From positions 1 through 6,526 of the forward strand of contig JAZDLO010000197.1 of NCBI GenBank assembly GCA_043801935.1: DNA of 6,526 nucleotides, in the 5' to 3' direction. The position numbers and the translations under genes were made by a program. Of this stretch, positions 1 to 6,304 are shown piece after piece; positions within the stretch are counted from its first letter, which is position 1, and each line of letters begins with the position of its first letter. The stretch comes from JAZDLO01 sp043801935. Lineage in GTDB: Bacteria > Actinomycetota > Thermoleophilia > RBG-16-64-13. The notes below the pieces were generated by a model. That model had not been told where the DNA came from. It saw nothing but the letters and a program-made list of their open reading frames with translations, and did no database searches.

Positions 1-1426
1 AGAGCTCGGGCAGCCCCTGCTCGGTGGCCTCGCTCACAGGGCTGACCGTCACACCGTAACCGTGCGTGTAGGTAAGGTGCTGGTTGACCCAGGTCTGAGC
101 CTGATCGCTGAGCTTGGACTGGTCGAACTCCCGGGCCGCGAGAAGGACCTGGCGGTACATGCCGTCGATCACGTACCGGTCCACATCCACATCCTCAAAG
201 GTGTAGTAGGAACGGATTTCCTGAATCTGCCGATAGGTGTCCAACGCCGGGCTCGGATCCCACACCCTCACGTTCTCGACCGTGGCGGCGTTGGCCTCGA
301 TGGAGTCCGCGTCGAGATTGGTGTTCGCATCGAACGGGACCAGCTCCACCTCGTTCAAACCGAAGGCCCATCGCGTCGAGTTGATGTTGTTGGTGATGTA
401 AGTGGTCTCTTTCTCGATCTCGGTGGGCGACACCCGGTACTGCTGGATGATGGCCGGGTAGATCTGCCCGGCGAAGAGCCAGGTGAGGAACAGCACCCCG
501 ATGGCTATTGCGGGGAGACGCCACCCTCTGAAGTAGACATTGACGAGGAAGAGCACGGCCGCGATCACCGCGACGATGGCCAGAAAGCGCAAGACGGGTA
601 TCTGCACGTTCACGTCGGTGTAGCTCGGGCCGAAGGTGGCGCCCCGTTCAGAGTAGGCCAGACCCCACACACCCAAGAGGTAGTCCACAGCCTTACCCAA
701 CATCGCCACCGCCACTATGACCGACAGGTGCGCCTTCACATGCGGGGCCGCTCGCAAGCTGCGCCCGTCCACGCCGATCGCCCGATGAGAGATGTAGATA
801 ACCAGGGCTCCCACAAAGCTCAAGAAGAAGGAAAGCATCACGAAGGTCAGGACCATGCGGGCCACCGGTAGGGTGAACACGAAGAAGGCCGCATCCCGGC
901 CGAACACCGGCGCGCTAAAGCCGAAATCGACCTGCCGAAAGAAGAGCCATATCCGCTCCCAAGATCCGCCATACCCCAGGGCGAATATCACCCCCAGCAC
1001 GATGGAGATCACCAGGAAGAAGCGACGGCCGCCTCGAGTCCGGGTGTCGACCAGCTCGTAGACCTCGCCGTCGACGTCGTTCGCCGGTCTCACCCTGGGT
1101 AGGAAACGTCGCGCGAGTCTCAGATTGCCGTAGAAGATGGCGAAGAACACGACGCCTGCAGCCACCATGACCACCAGCCGGGCCCAGATCCTGGTCCAGA
1201 ACACGGTGGTGAAGCCCATCTCTTGGAACCACAGGTAGTCGGTGAAAAATCGGGAGATCACCCACAGCAGAATGAAGAAGATGATGATCCCCACTGGGAC
1301 GAAGACAGCCGTCCGGCCCTTCCAGCTTGCACCTCGCCACCAGCGCACTATGTCTGCCAGCTGAAGGGCCTGGGCTCTGGGAGGTCCGCCTTGTCCTGCT
1401 GCGCCATTCTCGCGACCGGGAACCAT
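1..1426 (-). CDS. UPF0182 (COG1615) family integral membrane protein, N-terminal half, 3' end outside window
   Basis: Reading the minus strand from the ATG at 1426 gives 475 codons without a stop up to the window edge. Members are usually about 900-1000 aa, so roughly half is visible. Hydrophobic segments lie near residues 40-61, 82-100, 136-152, 181-212, 234-258, 277-299 and 306-328. This gives seven likely membrane helices, the expected number, followed by the start of the large soluble domain. Family hallmarks I recognise are DYLWFQEMGFTTVFWTR (63-79), NSTRWAFGL (349-357), a WDPSPALDTYRQIQEIRSYY stretch, VDVDRYVIDG, and THGYGV near the window edge. AGGAGG (complement of 1431-1436) sits only 4 nt before the ATG. 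The frame stays open upstream, but no better-placed start has a comparable site. The molecular function of the family is not established. The gene diverges from a two-component operon. Family assignment is firm; function is unknown. Confidence 0.93.
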   Translation of the reverse strand, partial: MVPGRENGAAGQGGPPRAQALQLADIVRWWRGASWKGRTAVFVPVGIIIFFILLWVISRFFTDYLWFQEMGFTTVFWTRIWARLVVMVAAGVVFFAIFYGNLRLARRFLPRVRPANDVDGEVYELVDTRTRGGRRFFLVISIVLGVIFALGYGGSWERIWLFFRQVDFGFSAPVFGRDAAFFVFTLPVARMVLTFVMLSFFLSFVGALVIYISHRAIGVDGRSLRAAPHVKAHLSVIVAVAMLGKAVDYLLGVWGLAYSERGATFGPSYTDVNVQIPVLRFLAIVAVIAAVLFLVNVYFRGWRLPAIAIGVLFLTWLFAGQIYPAIIQQYRVSPTEIEKETTYITNNINSTRWAFGLNEVELVPFDANTNLDADSIEANAATVENVRVWDPSPALDTYRQIQEIRSYYTFEDVDVDRYVIDGMYRQVLLAAREFDQSKLSDQAQTWVNQHLTYTHGYGVTVSPVSEATEQGLPEL

Positions 1427-1598
1427 GAGGCCTCCTGGGTCGGGGGTCTCCGATGCGATCACGATGAAATCCCCAGGGCCCCCACCGCCTCGCTCGCTGC
1501 CGCCAGGCCGACGTTGGACCTGGCCCTTGACAATCTACCACATACGCTACCGGGGGCCGAGGTCGCCACCTCCCAGGGGCTCTGGGGGTACACTGACC

Positions 1599-1604
1599 TA
1601 TACT
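1599..1604 (+). promoter_or_regulatory. Possible -10 box of the sensor kinase operon
   Basis: TATACT matches five of six bases of the sigma-70 -10 consensus and lies about 78 nt upstream of the kinase ATG. The region 16-18 nt upstream is G-rich and shows no -35. If the box is used, it would need an activator or a different sigma factor. This is a weak call. Confidence 0.22.
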
Positions 1605-1618
1605 CAAGCCACACGGGA

Positions 1619-1637
1619 GAGAAGTGACCCCCTTCTC
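1619..1637 (+). other. Inverted repeat in the kinase 5' leader
   Basis: GAGAAG (1619-1624) and CTTCTC (1632-1637) are perfect complements around a 7-nt loop. They form a 6-bp stem between the possible -10 box and the kinase start. It could be an operator half-site pair or a leader hairpin. No T-run follows, so it is not an intrinsic terminator. It may also be chance. Confidence 0.25.
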
Positions 1638-1681
1638 AGGCTGTCAGGAATGGGGTCGACTCCGGAAAGGGACCGGGCGAG

Positions 1682-2815
1682 ATGCAGTCAAAAGCCAAAG
1701 GGTCACCGGGCAAAGGCGCCGCCGCGACACCTGAATCCCCCGGCCCGAATGCGAACCTGGAGCTCCACGTCTCGGACATCCTCGAGGCCTTCCCGTCCTA
1801 CGTACTTCTCCTGGATGAGCATCACCGGGTTCTGCAGGCGAACAGCGCAGTCCGGGAGAAGCTGGGGCTCACACCCGAGGCCATTGTGGGCAAGCACTGT
1901 CCGGCGGTCGTTCATGGTCTCGATGAGCCGTGGTACGCCTGTCCGCTGGAGGAAGCCGTCGAGAAAGGACAGGCGGTCGAGCGGGAGGCCCTTGACGAAG
2001 AGTCGGGACGCTGGATCAGATCGGCGATCTACCCGACCGGGAGTCTCGACCGGGAAGGCGGGAGAGTCTTCCTACACATGGTTTCCGACATCACCGACGC
2101 CAAGAAGGGCGAAGCGCAGCTGCAGGCTTCGCGAGAGCAGCTGCGTGAGCTCTCCCGGTTTCTCGAATCCGTCCGGGAGGAAGAGAGAACGAGGATGGCG
2201 CGTGAGATCCATGATGAGCTCGGTCAGACGTTGACAGCCCTGAAGATCGACCTGTCCTGGCTGACCAAGAGACTTCCCCAAGATCAGGAATCGCTCCTAG
2301 GCAAGGCAGAATCGATGTACGAGCTGGTTGGGGCGGCCATCGAGAGAGTGAAGAAGATCTCCGCGGAATTGCGGCCCGGTGTACTGGATGACCTCGGTCT
2401 GGCGGACGCCATCCAATGGCAGACCCAGGAATTCAGCAAACTTACCGGCATCAAGGTCAAGTTCAGCGCGTCCCCTGAAGATGCGATCCTGGACCGAGAC
2501 CGCTCTACGGCCGTCTTCCGCATTTGTCAAGAGGCGTTGACGAACGTGGTCCGCCACGCTGATGCGACCAGAGTCACGGTAAGCTTGAAAAAAGGAGCAA
2601 GGCGCGTCTCGTTAAGAATCAGCGACAACGGCAAAGGCATCGAAGAAAGCCAGATTCTCCATCCCAGAGCCTTTGGGCTGATCGGTATGCGCGAACGCAC
2701 CCGACCGTGGGGCGGCGAGGTGAAGATCAGCGGCACTCCGGGCAAGGGGACGGTAGTCGCGGTGAGTATTCCCCTCGGCAAGGCGGGAGAAAAGATCGGA
2801 GGATCTCGATGCTGA
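1682..2815 (+). CDS. Cytoplasmic PAS-domain sensor histidine kinase, NarL/DesK-type (HisKA_3 + HATPase_c)
   Basis: This 377-aa protein should autophosphorylate on histidine and pass the phosphate to the response regulator encoded immediately downstream. Residues 1-28 are a low-complexity tail. A PAS domain spans about 30-140, ending in the typical VSDIT (134-138). A coiled linker leads into a HisKA_3 dimerisation domain (about 163-232) with phosphoacceptor H177 inside REIHDELGQ. The HATPase domain (about 270-365) has N-box E284/N288, G1 box DNGKG (315-319), GLIGMRER (332-339) and G3 TPGKGT (352-357). No membrane segment or signal peptide is seen, so it probably senses a cytoplasmic or diffusible cue. 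The PAS keeps Cys73, His78 and Cys87-Pro88, a pattern common in related PAS domains. ATG 1682 is the only possible start after the in-frame TGA at 1625, because no ATG, GTG or TTG lies between them. The purine-rich GGAAAGGGA before it is a weak ribosome site. The 3' end overlaps the regulator start by ATGCTGA. The signal is unknown. Confidence 0.95.
   Translation: MQSKAKGSPGKGAAATPESPGPNANLELHVSDILEAFPSYVLLLDEHHRVLQANSAVREKLGLTPEAIVGKHCPAVVHGLDEPWYACPLEEAVEKGQAVEREALDEESGRWIRSAIYPTGSLDREGGRVFLHMVSDITDAKKGEAQLQASREQLRELSRFLESVREEERTRMAREIHDELGQTLTALKIDLSWLTKRLPQDQESLLGKAESMYELVGAAIERVKKISAELRPGVLDDLGLADAIQWQTQEFSKLTGIKVKFSASPEDAILDRDRSTAVFRICQEALTNVVRHADATRVTVSLKKGARRVSLRISDNGKGIEESQILHPRAFGLIGMRERTRPWGGEVKISGTPGKGTVVAVSIPLGKAGEKIGGSRC
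2798..2803 (+). promoter_or_regulatory. Ribosome binding site fixing the response regulator start
   Basis: GGAGGA lies inside the end of the kinase gene, 5 nt before the ATG at 2809. It supports this start over an in-frame ATG at 2707, which would add 34 unrelated residues in front of the receiver domain. Confidence 0.8.
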
Positions 2816-3441
2816 GAATCCTGATCGCCGATGACCACCCGGTCTTTCGGTTGGGACTCAAGCAGATAATCCAGGACGCTCCTGACCTGTCTGTGGCCGG
2901 TGAAGCCACTAACGGGCGGGAAGCGCTCCTTGAGGCGAGGTCAGGCGACTACGACGTGGTACTGCTGGATATCTCGATGCCCATCGCGAGTGGCATCGAC
3001 GTCTTGTCCGATCTTAGGGCCGAAAGGCCGACGCTCCCCGTCCTTATGCTGAGCATCCATCCGGAGGAGCAATATGCCGTGCGTGCCCTTCGGGCTGGTG
3101 CATCGGGATACCTGACCAAGGAAAGTGCGCCCGAGGAACTGGTAGCGGCTATTCGAAAGGTGTCCACGGGGGGAAAATATGTGAGCGCTTCCCTGGCCGA
3201 GCTCTTGGTCGCCGTCGTGCGTGAGGAGGGGGGGCCGCTGCCCCACGAGACCCTCTCTCGCCGTGAGTACCAAGTCCTATGCCTGATCGCTTCCGGGAAG
3301 ACAGTCACGGAAGCTGCGAAAGAGCTATCGCTCAGCGCCAAGACCATCAGCACTTATCGCGCTCGTATCCTGGAAAAGATGAAGATGAAGAACAACGCTG
3401 AACTCATTCGCTACGCCACCAAGAACCAACTGGTGGAATAG
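2809..3441 (+). CDS. NarL/FixJ-type response regulator (receiver + LuxR-type HTH)
   Basis: This 210-aa DNA-binding transcription factor is presumably phosphorylated by the upstream kinase. The receiver domain (about 2-118) has the acidic pair D8-D9, phosphoacceptor D54 in LLDISMP, the switch Ser82 and Lys104 in GYLTK. The output domain (about 146-205) is a LuxR/GerE four-helix HTH with LSRREYQVL (149-157), ASGKTVTEAAKEL and LSAKTISTYRARILEKM, which contains the recognition helix. Both domains are complete and all catalytic residues are present. The ATG overlaps the kinase stop (ATGCTGA), which implies translational coupling and near-equal expression. Kinase and regulator are of the matching HisKA_3/NarL subfamilies, supporting a cognate pair. 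The targets are not visible. The divergent UPF0182 gene is the nearest candidate, by inference only. Confidence 0.96.
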   Translation: MLRILIADDHPVFRLGLKQIIQDAPDLSVAGEATNGREALLEARSGDYDVVLLDISMPIASGIDVLSDLRAERPTLPVLMLSIHPEEQYAVRALRAGASGYLTKESAPEELVAAIRKVSTGGKYVSASLAELLVAVVREEGGPLPHETLSRREYQVLCLIASGKTVTEAAKELSLSAKTISTYRARILEKMKMKNNAELIRYATKNQLVE

Positions 3442-3508
3442 GGAGCGTCAAGGCAGAGCTGAGCCTCTCTGAGCGGTCGGATCCGGTCGGGTCGCGGCTA
3501 TCTCGCGT
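3442..3508. other. Convergent intergenic region
   Basis: This 67-bp gap lies between the stop codons of the response regulator (plus) and the CoA-transferase (minus). It contains the 8-bp palindrome CGGATCCG at 3478-3485. I see no GC-rich stem followed by a T-run in either direction, so no intrinsic terminator can be called. Confidence 0.4.
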
Positions 3509-4744
3509 TCACCGCGGAGGCCCGTTTCCCCCGGGAATCTGTGCAAGAGCAGCAAGAATGCGATCCCGGTCACCGTCAAGATCGGGGGCCGGGCGCCGCT
3601 CCGTAGGGTCCGCGAAGCCCGAGAACTTGATGGGGTTTCCGGCCAAGACCAGACGACCGGCGACCGGATCGTCCATGGTCACCGCCATGTTCCTTTCGAC
3701 GACCTGAGGATCGGCCAGAAGCTGATCAACGGTGTTGATCGGGCCGGAAGGGATGCCGGCCTCATCGAGAACACGTAGCCAGTGGCTCACAGGGTGGAGG
3801 CCGAGAACTGATTCGAGCTCGTCCTTAAGCGCCGCATGGTGCTGGGTGCGTAGCGCGTTGGTGCAGAAAAGGGGGCTCTGGGCCAGGTCAGCGCGCCTGA
3901 GAGCAGCGCACAGCCGCTCGAACAGTACCTCGTTGCCGGCGGCGATCACCAGGTAGCCGTCGGAGGCGGCGAAAGCGTCGAAGGGAGTGATCGAAGGATG
4001 GCGCGCTCCCAGGGGTTCGGGCACGGAACCCGTCGCCGCGTACCGGGCTATCGCGTTCTCGAGGATCGCCACCTGTCCGTCGAGCATCGCGACGTCGATC
4101 ATCATCCCTTCTCCGCCCCGCTCGCGATGGTACAGGGCTGCGTTGATGCCGATCGCCAGGAACGATCCGGCTGCTATGTCGCCGATGGAGGTCCCCACCC
4201 GCGTGGGGGCGCTTTCCGGATGCCCGGTAAGGCCCATAAGGCCGCCCATGGCCTGCACGATGATGTCGTAGGCCGGGCGCTGCGAGTACGGGCCGGTGTG
4301 ACCGAACCCGGAAACGGCGGCGTAGATCAGTCGTGGATAGCGGCGGTGCAGTGTGTCCCAGCCGTAGCCGAGTCTCTCCAGAGTCCCCGGTCGAAAGTTC
4401 TCGACCAGCACGTCAGCCCCTTCCAGGAGTCCCTCCAAGATCGCCCGTCCCTCGGGGGCCTTGAGGTCGAGTGCGATGCTTTCCTTGCCCCGGTTGAGCG
4501 ACATGAAGTACGCGGATTTACCGTTCATGAAAGGCCCGAAGTGCCGGGCGTCATCCCCGCAGACCGGAGCCTCAACTTTGATGATGCGCGCTCCCAAGTC
4601 GGCGAGGAGGAGGGTGCAGAAAGGACCGGCGAGGACGCGGCTCAGGTCGACGACGGTGACGCCCGCAAGCGGGCCGGCACCCTCGACAATATCGCCCTCT
4701 TCAGATGCTGACTTTCTCGTTTCCACGGATGCCGGTTCTTTCAT
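3509..4744 (-). CDS. Class III CoA-transferase (CaiB/BaiF, formyl-CoA:oxalate CoA-transferase-like)
   Basis: This 411-aa cytoplasmic enzyme should move coenzyme A between carboxylic acids or acyl-CoA esters. Hallmarks are VVDLSRVLAGPFCTLLLADLGA (in part residues 31-47), IKVE (55-58), LNRGKESIALDL (83-94), VLVENFRPG (112-120) and YAAVSGFG (141-148). The catalytic aspartate is D189 in SIGDIAAG, at the position of the acyl-anhydride-forming Asp in formyl-CoA transferase. The C-terminal part carries GIPSGPINTV, the usual small-domain motif. Length is normal for the family. The start at 4744 is preferred over an ATG at 4798 because AGGAGG lies 6 nt before it; the extra 18 residues would be atypical. 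The gene stands alone, with no ligase, dehydrogenase or hydratase beside it, so the substrate cannot be named. Oxalate, carnitine, bile-acid and aromatic-acid CoA-transferases all share this fold. Confidence 0.94.
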   Translation of the reverse strand: MKEPASVETRKSASEEGDIVEGAGPLAGVTVVDLSRVLAGPFCTLLLADLGARIIKVEAPVCGDDARHFGPFMNGKSAYFMSLNRGKESIALDLKAPEGRAILEGLLEGADVLVENFRPGTLERLGYGWDTLHRRYPRLIYAAVSGFGHTGPYSQRPAYDIIVQAMGGLMGLTGHPESAPTRVGTSIGDIAAGSFLAIGINAALYHRERGGEGMMIDVAMLDGQVAILENAIARYAATGSVPEPLGARHPSITPFDAFAASDGYLVIAAGNEVLFERLCAALRRADLAQSPLFCTNALRTQHHAALKDELESVLGLHPVSHWLRVLDEAGIPSGPINTVDQLLADPQVVERNMAVTMDDPVAGRLVLAGNPIKFSGFADPTERRPAPDLDGDRDRILAALAQIPGGNGPPR

Positions 4745-4750
4745 CGGTCG

Positions 4751-4756
4751 CCTCCT
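4751..4756 (-). promoter_or_regulatory. Ribosome binding site of the CoA-transferase
   Basis: CCTCCT on the plus strand reads AGGAGG on the coding strand and ends 6 nt before the ATG at 4744. It decides between that start and the in-frame ATG at 4798. Confidence 0.8.
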
Positions 4757-4800
4757 GGATCTGCGGCGGGTCCCAAGACAACCTTTCGGCTGACTCACTT

Positions 4801-4830
4801 ATTCTACGGGGCAGGACCGTCGGATGTCCC
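4801..4830 (-). promoter_or_regulatory. Candidate sigma-70-type promoter for the CoA-transferase
   Basis: On the minus strand, GGGACA (complement of 4825-4830) matches four of six -35 bases. It is followed after 18 nt by TAGAAT (complement of 4801-4806), a five-of-six match to TATAAT. Transcription would start near 4794, giving a leader of about 50 nt that includes the AGGAGG site. The location and spacing are plausible; nothing else supports it. Confidence 0.35.
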
Positions 4831-4962
4831 GGGGAGAATCTAGCAGCTCCTCGCGGGCTGTTTCGTGCGCGGGGGGCCCTCCAAGGTGACAGACCCACGT
4901 TTGCCGACCCATGACGACGGGGAATCTCACCGAGGAACGTCCTTTGCCAGGAGGGAAGCCCC

Positions 4963-5616
4963 ATGAGTCCCAGGCGCGGCTACTACCTTTCCGGTGTCAC
5001 AGCGCTCGTCGCGGTCCTCGTGCTCATGGTATTGGCTGTGGTATCGGCCGGTTGCGGGAACGAGAGCGCGAGCAGCACGTCGGCGTCCGCTTCGCCGACC
5101 TCTGTGAGCGCACCCACGTCATCCACCACCACGTCTTCCTCCACCGAGCCCACCTGCTCCGCCTCGCGGCTCGATCTGGGGCTCTTCCCCCAGCAGGGCC
5201 TTGTCAGCGCCGTCGCGAGCGCGAGGGCGGCGGTATTCAACGCGGCGAGGTCGTGTGACTATCAGGCTCTGGAGCGTCTCGCTCTGGAGGGCCCGGGTGA
5301 GTTCACGTTCACCTTCGGAGGGGCGGACGAAGGACCAGCCGCCTACTGGCGGTCTGCGGAGGAAAGGGGAGAACCGGTCCTGGCGTGGCTCGTCACCGTT
5401 CTCAATATGCCTTACGGTCGCGTGGACGGGCTGTTCGTGTGGCCGTTTGCATACGCGCTTGATTTCCAGAACCTGACCGGCTATCAGACCCAGCTGCTGG
5501 GGCAGTACTTCGGCGAAGGGGATATCGCCGGCTGGAAGTCCTTCGGCGGCTACGTCGGCTACCGAGTGGGCATCGACGAAACGGGCGACTGGGTCTTCTT
5601 CGTAGCCGGTGATTGA
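4963..5616 (+). CDS. Secreted lipoprotein of unknown function with Ser/Thr-rich linker
   Basis: This 217-aa protein starts with SPRRGYY, followed by a hydrophobic stretch (about 9-29) and a lipobox ending SAGC with Cys31. It should be a lipid-anchored protein on the outer face of the membrane. Ser at the -3 position is less usual than Leu or Val but is tolerated. Residues 33-63 are a flexible linker made almost only of Ser, Thr, Ala and Pro. The folded part (about 65-217) contains a helix with AVFNAARSCDYQALERLA, then FTFTFGG, AAYWRSAEERGEP, LNMPYGR, FVWPFAYAL and a final WVFFVAGD. Similar modules occur in actinobacterial lipoproteins as I remember them, but I cannot name a family. Cys65 and Cys98 could form a disulfide. 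The start is fixed by AGGAGGG, 7 nt upstream. The methyltransferase begins 67 bp later on the same strand. No catalytic motif is recognisable; binding or sensing outside the membrane is only a guess. Confidence 0.85.
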   Translation: MSPRRGYYLSGVTALVAVLVLMVLAVVSAGCGNESASSTSASASPTSVSAPTSSTTTSSSTEPTCSASRLDLGLFPQQGLVSAVASARAAVFNAARSCDYQALERLALEGPGEFTFTFGGADEGPAAYWRSAEERGEPVLAWLVTVLNMPYGRVDGLFVWPFAYALDFQNLTGYQTQLLGQYFGEGDIAGWKSFGGYVGYRVGIDETGDWVFFVAGD

Positions 5617-5624
5617 GCTTTGCA

Positions 5625-5641
5625 GCGCGGACGAACCGCGC
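5625..5641 (+). other. GC-rich hairpin between lipoprotein and methyltransferase
   Basis: GCGCGG (5625-5630) and CCGCGC (5636-5641) pair perfectly around the 5-nt loop ACGAA, 9 nt after the lipoprotein stop. There is no T-run, so a standard intrinsic terminator is not supported. It may mark the end of the lipoprotein message or stabilise its 3' end, or lie in the leader of the methyltransferase. Confidence 0.35.
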
Positions 5642-5683
5642 CGTCGGGCGGGCGTCGAAACAACGTGACGGGGAGGTGCGTCC

Positions 5684-6301
5684 ATGGATCATCCGGAATC
5701 GCACTGGGAGAAAGTCTGGACGACCAAGGCCGCCGATCAGGTCAGCTGGTTCGAGACGGAACCCGAGACATGATCAGACCTGATCGGCGCAGTTGCGCCG
5801 GCCAAGGACAGCACGATCGTAGATATCGGAGGAGGAGCGTCGCTCCTGGTCGACCGGCTTCTGGATAAGGGCTATCGCGACGTAGTAGTGGCGGACATTT
5901 CCGAGGCCGCCATGGATGTGGCTCGGAAGCGGCTGGGAGAACGCGGCCATAGGGTGACGTGGCGTGCCGCGGACGCGCGATACCTACGCCTGTCGCAACA
6001 GGTCGACGTGTGGCACGACCGGGCCGTGTTTCACTTCCTAACGGACGAGACCGATCGGCAGGCGTACCTGAACTCCGTTCGAGAGGGTCTGCGGGTTGGC
6101 GGATACGTCGTGATAGCCACCTTCGGCCCCGGGGGACCCGAGCGGTGCAGCGGCCTGGAGGTCGAGCGATACGACGCCGACAAGCTCTCTGCCTGTTTCG
6201 GTTCGGAGTTCGAGCTTGTGCGGAGCCTTGAGAAGCAGCACGTGACTCCCGCCGGGGCGACCCAGGAGTTCACCTACGCTGTGTTCCGGCGCCATCGGTA
6301 A
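5684..6301 (+). CDS. Class I SAM-dependent methyltransferase interrupted by an in-frame TGA at codon 30
   Basis: The ATG at 5684 has GGGGAGGT 6 nt upstream and opens a 205-residue frame that is intact except for TGA at 5771-5773. The N-terminal motif HWEKVWTTKAADQVSWFETE (7-26) fits small bacterial methyltransferases that start with a similar W-K-VSW pattern. After the TGA follow SAM-binding motif I VDIGGGAS (46-53), the acidic end of strand 2 at D71 (VADIS), AADAR, DVWHDRAVFHFLTD, GGYVVIATFGPGGPERCSGL and a normal C-terminus. Coding character is thus conserved on both sides of the stop, with no frameshift. No ATG, GTG or TTG lies in frame between the TGA and motif I. The next, GTG 5888, would make a protein lacking motif I that should not bind SAM. 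From memory, relatives have Ser here, and TCA to TGA is one base change. Options are a recent nonsense mutation, a sequencing error, or UGA recoding. The methyl acceptor is unknown. Confidence 0.85.
5772..5785 (+). other. Hairpin overlapping the in-frame TGA of the methyltransferase
   Basis: GATCAG (5772-5777) and CTGATC (5780-5785) are perfect complements with only AC between them. In RNA the inner pairs would open to a 4-nt loop. The left arm uses the last two bases of the TGA codon. It lies directly against a second hairpin and shares one base with the longest form of that stem. Confidence 0.45.
5785..5800 (+). other. Perfect GC hairpin 11 nt after the in-frame TGA (possible SECIS-like element)
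   Basis: CGGCGC (5785-5790) pairs with GCGCCG (5795-5800) around the loop AGTT. Eleven nucleotides (5774-5784) separate the TGA from the stem base, and the loop begins 18 nt after the TGA. A G is the second loop base. This loosely meets published minimal criteria for bacterial selenocysteine insertion elements. It lacks the bulged U of the E. coli formate dehydrogenase element. Hairpins of this kind also arise by chance in GC-rich coding DNA. Confidence 0.35.
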
Positions 6302-6304
6302 GTC

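Larger units (their letters stand above)
1427..1681. other. Divergent intergenic region between UPF0182 gene and kinase operon
   Basis: This 255-bp gap separates two genes transcribed away from each other, so it should hold both promoters. I see no convincing paired -35/-10 elements. A TTGACA at 1527-1532 (plus strand) has no -10 at 16-18 nt. A TATACT at 1599-1604 (plus strand) has no recognisable -35. Frames that stay open through this stretch do not resemble real proteins. The gap also holds a short hairpin, listed separately. Confidence 0.5.
4745..4962. other. Divergent intergenic region between CoA-transferase and lipoprotein genes
   Basis: This 218-bp stretch holds the leader and candidate promoter of the CoA-transferase at its left end and the lipoprotein ribosome site (AGGAGGG, 4949-4955) at its right end. 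For the lipoprotein, TTGCCG at 4901-4906 could be a -35, but no acceptable -10 lies 16-18 nt after it. No RNA gene or small coding gene is recognisable. Confidence 0.4.

Noticed and set aside
62..871. Long plus-strand open frame of 269 codons
   Set aside because: It lies antisense to the UPF0182 gene, whose minus-strand frame shows conserved family motifs. The plus-strand translation is rich in His, Arg and Gly with no recognisable domain, as expected of a shadow in GC-rich DNA.
1527..1555. TTGACA at 1527 as a promoter -35
   Set aside because: The sequence 16-18 nt downstream is CCGGGG-like, with no acceptable -10 box.
1425..2234. Plus-strand open frame of 269 codons overlapping the kinase start
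   Set aside because: It is out of frame with the kinase and its composition is dominated by Arg, Ser and Pro. The kinase frame carries the PAS and HisKA_3 motifs over the same bases.
2707..2808. N-terminal extension of the response regulator from ATG 2707
   Set aside because: The extra 34 residues are not receiver-like, and GGAGGA sits 5 nt before ATG 2809, where the receiver domain begins normally.
3998..4711. Plus-strand open frame of 237 codons
   Set aside because: It is antisense to the CoA-transferase and shows no family motif.
4745..4798. N-terminal extension of the CoA-transferase to ATG 4798
   Set aside because: The AGGAGG site before ATG 4744 lies inside this extension, and the added residues resemble no family member.
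5119..5685. Minus-strand open frame of 188 codons opposite the lipoprotein
   Set aside because: It is Arg/Gly-rich with no domain, whereas the plus strand has a signal peptide, lipobox and strong ribosome site.
5684..6301. Genome-wide reassignment of TGA
   Set aside because: Three intact genes in the window end at TGA exactly where family length predicts, so TGA is a normal stop here.
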